A program made the position numbers and the translations under genes. Of a DNA stretch of 64,000 bases, positions 56,789 through 64,000 are shown one piece after another; position 1 is the stretch's first letter, and the number at the start of each line of letters is the position of its first letter. The notes below the pieces were generated by a model. It was not told the DNA's origin. It saw only the letters and a program-made list of their open reading frames with translations, and ran no database searches. Where the stretch lies: NCBI GenBank assembly GCA_007026445.1, contig VDMD01000043.1, positions 124,001-188,000 of the forward strand. Reading direction: 5' to 3'. Source of the DNA: Schizophyllum amplum (lineage: Eukaryota > Basidiomycota > Agaricomycetes > Agaricales > Schizophyllaceae).

Positions 56789-56912
56789 TTCGTCAAGTAC
56801 TCACGCCTGAGCACCGCCGAGTACACACGCCGAACACACGAGGCAGTCAGCCGCGCTATCACCCCTCCTCAATAAGCGCCTTGCATCACCGCCCTTCTTC
56901 GCACCTACCATC

Positions 56913-57895
56913 ATGGCCACAGTTGCTCAACCTCGAACTTCTGCGCGATGTACGCCTTGCGTCTTAGACTCAAGGATAGAGCCAGCTAACGCCAGGCTTT
57001 CATTCAGTCTCGGACTCATCCGCGCCCGGCGTCGTCCCCCTCGTCTCATCCGATAACGTTGTTTTCTACATCGATCGCGTCAAGCTGGAGCATGAAGCGC
57101 ACGCTTTCCCACCTTCAAGCGCCACGCTTGCCTTCAACGAGACGATCCCGCTCGACGAGGACGAGGAAACGCTCAACCTACTCTTCGCCTTCGTTTATCA
57201 AGATCATCACGTCCGGCTCGAGCTTGTCGAGTTTTCAGTGCTCGCACGCCTCGCGGAGGCCGTGGAGAAGTACTAAGTTTACTCCGCCTCGGTGGCCTGT
57301 CGGTTCAATATGCGGTGCGTAAACAGTGGTGCCGTTGCAGATCGTCACGCTACCCTTTGATTCACATCTAGCCCAGTGCACAGCACAAGGCGCACCCCGC
57401 GGAGGTGATGGCGTACGCGGCCAAGCACGGCCACGAAGATATATTCGACCTCGCAGCGCCGTTCTCGCGAGGACTGCCTTTTGCTCAAGTCCATACCCTC
57501 CTACCACCTGCATACTACACCGCCTGGGTATGCTTGCGAGTCGCGTCTTATCTTCTGTCAATAAATCTGATAATATGTCGACCTCGCAGACTCTATATTA
57601 CGACGAATTTCGCCGCGCCATCAATAGCGTCACGGCGATCGCATACCCAACCTTCCACATCAAGACTTGCAGCAGCAGTGGGGGGCCTGCCATCTTCGTC
57701 AGCCGCTCTCATGCTCTTCAAATCGACATATTAGATGCACTGGTTTCTGAAGTCACCTTGGATACAGTATTTGAAGATGTCCTTAGGGCTACAGCTTCAT
57801 GTCCGTATTGTCTCGATGTCTTTCAGACGTGGAAGAACGACTTATCGGCAGCTCTTGCGGCGATCCCGCCTTTCACGACGTACTTGACGAAATAG
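56913..57895 (+). pseudogene. BTB gene with one nonsense codon
   Basis: Exons 56913-56949, 57008-57314, 57377-57527 and 57590-57895, phases 1, 2, 0. BTB part: VVPLVSSDNVVFYIDRVKL, TLNLLFAFVYQDHHVRLEL and LARLAEAVEKY, then TAA at 57274-57276 where paralogues have CAG (Q), then VYSASVACRFNMR. Everything after the stop is in frame and normal (CPYCLDVFQTWKNDLSAALA, ending TTYLTK). All splice sites are good, so loss is recent. Nearest copy of the intact gene at 25.6-26.5 kb. Confidence 0.85.
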
Positions 57896-58313
57896 AATCA
57901 TATCCTTATGATCAGAGTCACCTCGTAGTCAGAGTCTGCGTGCATATCCGCGATCGAGAACCGGTTCTCTTATCACTGTCAGGTCACACCCTGAACATCA
58001 GGAAGCACAGCAGGAAATCGAAGAGCAAAATACGAGCAATGGGGTTGCTGCCGTACAAATACAGCGGCGCGCCGCAAGGTCGCATCATCCACCACCACGC
58101 GTTCCAGCCGCGCCCAAGATTATATAATCTCTCGAGCTTCAGGAAACAGCCATAAGTAACCACCACTCAAGCGCGACCCAATATCTCTCGCGCGCCAAGA
58201 AGGCTCGTCCCCGCCCCGGTCTCCCTCTCACACCATCCCATCTCACACCATCCCAGCTCCCTCCTCCCGAATCACGCCTCAGCCAACCTCCCTCACGCCT
58301 CAACCAACCTCCC
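57896..58313. repeat. Inverted duplicate of 25.15-25.57 kb
   Basis: The spacer between converging BTB and HTH-4M genes is the reverse complement of the one at 25.15-25.57 kb (shared GATTATATAATCT, CTTCAGGAAACAGCCATAA, CCCAATATCTCTCGCGCGCC). A short CTCACGCCTCAACCAACCTC tandem lies at its right end. Confidence 0.8.
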
Positions 58314-60984
58314 TCACGCCCCAATCTGCATCACGCCCTTCACCAACACGAACCGCTTCGTCACCCCCAGCACCGGGAGCGCCTCCTTGAACATCGCGTG
58401 CAGCTCCTCCTTCTTCCAACCCCCGAGCCTGTCTTCGATTTGCGCCCCGCCCCCCGCCTGCGCCCCACCCCCCAGCCTGCCCTGCTCTCCGCCCCCCGCC
58501 TTCCCATCGCCCCCCAGCACCGCGATCGCGCCGAACGTGCCCAGACCCGCGGCCTCGAAGGCAGGGAGGAGGCCGGAGAGGTCGTGCGCGAGCGACGCCA
58601 GAAACTCGGTCGCAGGCAGCGTCCGGATATCCGGATTCGCGTCGAGGATGGTCTACGGAGAGGGTTAGCACGCAGGGTCTCACAGGTAGTTTCTTAGGAA
58701 AGAGAGCATTGATGCGCAAAAGCGAGAAAAAAGAAAAGAAAGAAAAAAAAGGAATTCGGATACTAGACGTAGACCCGGGCGCGATGCTGCCAGAGGAAGA
58801 CAGGTGGAAGGAAGACATTTCCGGAGATGCGCACCTTCCTCCCACTCTTCCGTACAGTACCGTCCAGGTCGCTGGCGCTCATGCCGCGCACAAGCACCCA
58901 GCGGTCGACCACCGGCAGTTGAGGTACCGCCTGCTTCAGCATCGCGTGCAGATCCTCCGCCGTCCACTCCCGAAGCCTCGCAACCACCGACGTGCTCGCC
59001 AGACCAGCGTCCGCCAGCAGCGCCGCCCGCGGTGACAGATCGTGATCAAGCGCGGCGAGGAACGCCTGCCCGAAATCAGGTCCCCCAGTCTCGTCGCCCG
59101 CAGAGGCAACGTTTTCGTCGCCCGCAGAGACACCGTTTTCGTCGCCACCAGGCTCCTGCGCAGGATCTTGCAGTATCGGCTTCCACGAGTCTACCGGCTT
59201 CCCCGAGTCCATATCCTGCCGAAGGCGATACAGGCCATGTACGAGAACGAAGCGCGGGATCGCCTTAAGCGACGGCACGGCCTCCTCGAACAACGCCCGC
59301 GTCTCCTCCATCGTCCAGCTCGTGACGATGAAGAACGCGTAGACCGTGTCCAGACCCGCCGCTGAAATACGCGGCAGAATGTCCGGCGAGAGGTCAATGC
59401 TAGGAGACACCAGAAAGGTGCGTATGGACGCTTGCCACGCGCCGTCGGAGTCCGCGTCGTGCGCTTTCTGTTGTCGAGAAGGGTCAGTGAAGTGAGAGGG
59501 TCAATGAAGTTGGTTCGATAGATATAGAAGAAAATGCTCAACTCTGGCACACATACCTTGATTTCACTGGGCGCTATTGTTCCATCTGCGTCCATCTCAC
59601 GCATTCCACGGACGAGGACCCATCGCTCGAGCACGGACAGCGTGGGGGCCGCCTCCCTGAGTAGTTCGTGAAGCTCGTCTGCTAATTCATCGCGCACTGC
59701 GAGGACTCCCTCCACACAGCCGAGGTCGCAGGCTGCGAGGTCGTCGTAGAAGCGCGAGAGATCGACGTCGAGATTGGCGAGGAATGTATCGATGAAGACG
59801 GATCGGGCGTCCTCTGTCGGGGCGGCGGGCGTTTGGACTCCTGGCGAAGTTGTCGCTGCAGCGCTCGAGAAAGACGCGGGGGTACGAGACATGGGGACAG
59901 CGCCCCGTATCGTCGTCGCTGTGGGCGATATTGGTGAGGGGGAGCTGGTCGGAAGTGGTTTCGACTTCGCTGAAGGCAGTCCCGTGGTGGTCCCGAAGAG
60001 AGTCCTGGGCGGAGCGGATACCGAGTCGAGAGCGCCAGGCTTCCGCGGGAGGGCCGGCTTTCCCTTGGTGAGCGAGGCAGCGCCACCGCCGTCGCCAGCT
60101 GCTGCCTTGACGGGAGCGCTGGCCGAGGTATCGTCGGGCACCTGGACTGCTTTCTTGAACCTTGCAGGCGCTGATATGACACGTGCGCTTGAGGAGTCTT
60201 CTGCATGCGCCGCCTTCTCCGAACGCCTGGCCGGGATCCGCACAACAATGGCTTCGGGCTGATGGAGGTCATGTCGATACGCATCATCGTGTGTGTGCGC
60301 AAAACAAAAACCTACCTCCGCGTACGTCCAATGAGGCCGCTTTCGCTTCTCCGAACGAGGACTGACGGTGCTGTTGGCGTTGTCGGCAGACTCCGGGTCT
60401 ACGCCGCCTTCGTCCTCGGACTACCATCGCATTCTCGTCAGCGACAAGTAACGGACATCTCAGAAGGGAACTTGCCACGCGTTTCCGCTTCTTTAATTTC
60501 AATGTTTTGTAAAGAGGAGGATATTTCTTCGTGAACGCGCTATCAACGTGCAGATAGTCATCGGCTTCGTCGTCGGGGTCGCTCTTGGTATTGTCGATGA
60601 CATTTTTGACGGTGGTGACGCATACGTCCGCAAGAGCGGCTATCTTGTTGCGAGAGCAGCCGTGGGCGTTCATGATGCGAATCTGCGCGCGATCTGCACG
60701 AGACAAGTCTGGACGCAGGCGTCAACGGTACTAAATCGGACTTGTGAAGGCGAGAACGTCTCACGTTTTCGACTCTTTCGCCGCTTTCGCCCTGATATGG
60801 TGCGAGGCGCAGCCAAAGTAGAGAGATCGCCCGCAGTGGGGTCGCCGTTTTCCGAGCCCGCATACTCTTCTTCAGATAGTTCGTCTTCTGCCAATCTGGG
60901 AGCATGGTCAAACAAGTCGCGAATATACTTGGGAATCGTGTAGAGAGGAGAAAAGTTCACGAACAGTTGACCTTCGTTGCGCAT
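58314..60984 (-). CDS. HTH protein with four SAM-like modules (HTH-4M), 742 aa
   Basis: Exons 60984-60765, 60708-60479, 60420-60316, 60258-59557, 59467-58835 and 58652-58314; every junction is in phase, though the exon-2 donor (CGC|GTGGCA) is unusual. Acidic N-terminus, basic patch RKRRKSRKR, then HTH (SRADRAQIRIMNAHGCS..KIAALADVCVTTVKNVI). The linker contains KRKRPHWTYAE and a long Ser/Pro/Ala region. Modules: FLANLDVDLSRFYDDLAACD..., ...LSPDILPRISAAGLDTVYAF, FLAALDHDLSPRAALLADAG... and FLASLAHDLSGLLPAFEAAG... The last module has a Gly-rich insertion (GGGAQAGGGAQ). It pairs with the 10.7-kb gene. Family unrecognised; DNA binding inferred. Convergent with the BTB pseudogene at 56.9 kb, head to tail with the BTB gene at 61.4 kb. 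Confidence 0.75.
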
Positions 60985-61395
60985 GCTGATCGTTACTTTA
61001 TCAAGCCTCAAGAAGACAGAGTTAGGAATAAGCAGCAGTTTCGCAATGGTGTCATTGTCGTTGACTATTTGGCGTTGTTTTTCACGCAGTAATATTGTCT
61101 CCCACCCCTATGTTTTATCACGCGCCTTCATCTCTGCCAGTCATGGTCATCCCGCGGGCGGCACTGCTAAGTAAAGACTCTCTCTGCCTTGCACGAGACG
61201 GTATCCCAGCTCATCGGGGACCTTACTGAGGCAGAGGTCACAACCTTCAATAAGACACGAGCTGCAATCGGGGACCACTGGCTGTCGCTCAGCTCATCCA
61301 CATACTCTTCTTCTACGGAGCCGGTGCCGAAGCAGACCATCCCAAGTAGTCAGGCGCGTTCATGAATTTAGGAAATGGCCACACAGCTATATACT
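60985..61395 (-). promoter_or_regulatory. Upstream region of the HTH-4M gene
   Basis: Contains, on the minus strand, AACGCCAAATAGTCAACGAC and GACACCATTGCGAAACTG, strings shared with the relic at 20.4 kb and, more weakly, with 10.6 kb. An open plus-strand frame here (VDYLALFF) is explained by that non-coding similarity. Confidence 0.45.
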
Positions 61396-62462
61396 TTACA
61401 AGAAGCTCGTAAAGGTCCCACACGTCTTGACCTTGCACCTGGCAAACTCGTCCCTGAGACTTTCAAGGTACTCCGTGCAGTAGTCACAGCCACGCACGCG
61501 TCGCAGAGTATCATACGTTACCACCGCATCGTGCGAGTGCACCAGTCTCGACGGTGCATCCTGGATCGAATGTAGTGTACTCATAATCTTCTCGTTGATG
61601 TCCAGCCACGTCGATTCCCGCTGGTCGCCAAGCCCGCAGGGTTCACCGGGCTCTGGGCCCTGACAGCCACCCATGCAGTAGTTCTCCACGTCATCGTCGG
61701 TGAAGTGGCGGATATCACGGTAGTCGGCATGCCAAGTGATACGCAGCATACGCTGTAACTCTTGCTGGTACTGGTCGTTGAAGACGCCCTATGACTCCGT
61801 GTGTGAGTTGTTATATGGATTGGACTGCACGAGGAGCTCACCCAAGCAACCAGCATCGGCACCGGCAGAATTTCCTGCATAGTACGGAAGCTCGTGCCGA
61901 TAGTGTACGGAGCCACGACGTCGAGGATGTCGCGATGGTTGTACTTCGCGGCGTACCGCATCACTTCGACCGGATGCTTCTTGGCCTGGCCTCTGCAAAA
62001 AACGGAGATCAGTCAATTGTCAACGTAGCGGCGTGGATAATTAAATCGATATCCCACAAGGTAAACGGGTCACGCACTTCATATGAGCATGGCACACTGC
62101 CATGGCCGAGTACACCAGATACTTCTCCGCCGCCTCCGCCAGCGCCGCGGCGGTCTCAAACCGCACGGTATCGAGGTCAATGTGTACCTCGCAGTACGCG
62201 AAGCGGAAGAGGAGCTCGAGGGTAGCGGCGTCCTCAGACAGCGCGACGGGCTCCGTTGGCGACGAGGGCACCTCGCTTGACGGCGGCATGAAGTCGGCGG
62301 CCCGCTCGAGCTTGGCGCGCTCGACGTGGAAGGTCGTTCCATCACAGGAGACGAAGGCGATGGTGGACTGTGTAGACTCGGAGACTGCGCGTGGTTGTTA
62401 GGCAGGCTGCCGGCGTTTATAAATTGAGACGTACATTTCTCGTGGATTTTTGGGAGGGACAT
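61396..62462 (-). CDS. BTB/POZ protein with C-terminal CxxC region, 292 aa
   Basis: Exons 62462-62435, 62384-62078, 61992-61842 and 61788-61396; phases 1, 2, 0. Exon 1 MSLPKIHEK. BTB part: TIAFVSCDGTTFHVERAKLE, TLELLFRFAYCEVHIDLD and AAALAEAAEKYLVYSAMAVC. Exon 3: GQAKKHPVEVMRYAAKYNHR and APYTIGTSFRTMQEILP. Exon 4: PCGLGDQRESTWLDINEKIM and CDYCTEYLESLRDEFARC. Intact and closest to the 13.6-kb gene, which also neighbours an HTH-4M gene. Confidence 0.88.
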
Positions 62463-62746
62463 GGTGACGATGTTGAGCGTGCGTGAGATATCGAGAATGT
62501 CTACACCGTGCAGCGAGTCCGACGCCAGTAGCTCGCAACGAGGTTGTGCCAGGTCGGTTTGTCGTGAAGGAAGGAAGCAAGACGCGTATTGCCAAATGGG
62601 CCACGCGCACTTTATGGCCGGTCGCTATGACAATCCGAGATAAGCATTGTTGTCGACCACGTGCCATCGTCGAGCGCGACGCGGCAAGCAGGGAACGCAG
62701 AACAAGCTGGAATGAACATCGACTGCAAGGGTACACAAGGACATGC

Positions 62747-63776
62747 CTACAGAAACGTCGTAAAGGCCTTCACATCCTCAACCTGCCTTGCCAGCTTCGC
62801 CTTCCAACCCCGCAACGTCTTATCGCAGTACTTGCAGTACTCCACGCTGTACAGCATCTCAGGCGTGAAGACCCGGTCCAAATCCAACAGCGCACGCCCA
62901 CCGGAGGTCAGCAATGCGTGCGTCACCTCGCGGCTAAGCCAGCTCCATGTCTCCTCCTCGTCGGCCTCGAGGCCACAGGGTTGCACAACGTATTCCTCGC
63001 GATCTTCGTCGGGCTCCTCGTGGTCGCGCCGGGTGGCAGTGCGCTTGTAATTAAGGAAATCGGTGCAGTGCTGCGCAATTTGCTGGTAGGCGTCGTTGAA
63101 GGTGACCTGCGCGAAGGTAAGTTCAGTCCGAGGATGGGGACGTAAAAGGTAAGTGAACGTACCCAGGGAAGTATGAAGGACGCGGGTACTCTCGACTGTA
63201 TGATGTGAAGGTCGGTGCCGATGGTGTACGGCGCGGCGACATCCAGGATGTCGCGGTGGTTGTGCTTGGCGGCATACTCGAAGACACGGATCGCATGTTC
63301 CTTCGCCTGACCTCTATAGGAATGCGTGAGTATCCATCCTGCATAGACCAAGCTCGCTACGCACTTCATGTACAGATGACTGACAGTCATGGCGGAGTAG
63401 ACCATGTATTTCTCCGCCGCTTCCGCCAATTGCGCGGCCCGAGAGAAGTCCACGGCATCGAGGTGCACATGTACCTCGCCGTCCACGAAGCGGAAGAGGA
63501 GGTCGAGCGTGTCTGAGTACTCGGAGAGAGGGACGGGGTCCGTGGGTGACGAGGTGACGGTTGAGGGCGGCACGAAGTCCGCGGCGCGCTCGAGCTTCGC
63601 GCGTTCGATGTGGAAGGTCACGTTATCGTATGAGACGAACGGGATGGTGGTAGCTGTAGACGTGGAGACTGAAGACTGGTTAGATAGGGCACGAGCGAGA
63701 GGCGGATCACGCACGCACATCGTTCGGACACGCGAGGGGTGGCGTTAGGGCCGAATGTCAACGCAGGCAATGGCAT
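62747..63776 (-). CDS. BTB/POZ protein with C-terminal CxxC region, 290 aa
   Basis: Exons 63776-63719, 63668-63365, 63313-63163 and 63106-62747; phases 1, 2, 0. Exon 1 MPLPALTFGPNATPRVSER resembles the first exons at 1.5 and 17.2 kb. BTB part: IPFVSYDNVTFHIERAKLER, TLDLLFRFVDGEVHVHLD and AAQLAEAAEKYMVYSAMTV. Exon 3: GQAKEHAIRVFEYAAKHNHR and APYTIGTDLHIIQ. Exon 4: PCGLEADEEETWSWLSREV and CKYCDKTLRGWKAKLARQV, ending FTTFL. Intact. The rest of the window (63777-64000) holds its promoter region only. Confidence 0.88.
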
Positions 63777-64000
63777 GGTTGAGCCAGAGAGTATCAGGGG
63801 GGCAAGCACTCGCGTGAAGATGATAAAGCAGAGACGGGAACTTATGAGGTAGAGACAAGAGAAGAATGATGTTCAGGACAAGACGCCGCCTCGTGCCCGA
63901 GCGCGAGCCGCTACTGATGAGGTAAACATATCGCTGGTGCGCTAGCGGCGGCGCTCTGTCCGCATTGGCGCCGAGAGACTGCGAGCACTCGACATCCAGG

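Noticed and set aside
60904..61092. Plus-strand frame reading TFVAHADRYFIKP and similar text at 20.3-20.6 kb (minus)
   Set aside because: The similarity reflects the shared upstream DNA of HTH-4M genes on the other strand, not a conserved protein; lengths and starts do not agree.

Overview
The window looks like nuclear DNA of a mushroom-forming basidiomycete (Agaricomycetes). Genes are GC-rich and split by many short introns of about 50-60 bp with GTRNGT...YAG ends. The protein families (BTB proteins with a fixed four-exon layout, F-box proteins with a degenerate C-terminal repeat region, a DUF6593-type protein) are ones known to be expanded in Agaricomycetes. I see no bacterial features. All calls come from reading the sequence; no database search was possible.

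Layout. 0-10.7 kb: one BTB gene, two intact tandem F-box genes, two decayed copies of a duplicated BTB-containing block, and minisatellites. 10.7-18.2 kb: an unusual gene joining a helix-turn-helix to four SAM-like modules (here HTH-4M), then three intact BTB genes. 18.4-23.2 kb: two F-box genes. The second is cut by a 567-bp foldback transposon whose removal in silico rejoins the reading frame. 24-32.4 kb: HTH-4M relic, two BTB genes, one F-box gene. 33.7-34.4 kb: a DUF6593-type gene. 34.8-45.8 kb: a complete CAND1 (cullin-associated NEDD8-dissociated protein 1) gene whose introns are swollen with private minisatellites. 46-49 kb: a TA-flanked transposon, a hairpin and repeat tracts. 49-61 kb: two more F-box/BTB cassettes, mostly pseudogenes, and a second intact HTH-4M gene. 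61-64 kb: two intact BTB genes.

Common theme. F-box proteins are substrate receptors of SCF (CUL1) ligases, many BTB proteins are receptors for CUL3, and CAND1 is the exchange factor that swaps receptors on cullins. The window therefore has seven F-box loci and about fourteen BTB loci or relics around the single receptor-exchange gene. A cassette of F-box, spacer block, BTB, BTB and HTH-4M is present three times, once inverted, with copies in all stages of decay (frameshifts, a nonsense codon, a lost start codon, truncation into a minisatellite). This is a birth-and-death array. Whether these BTB proteins really bind cullins, and whether the neighbourhood of CAND1 matters, is inference.
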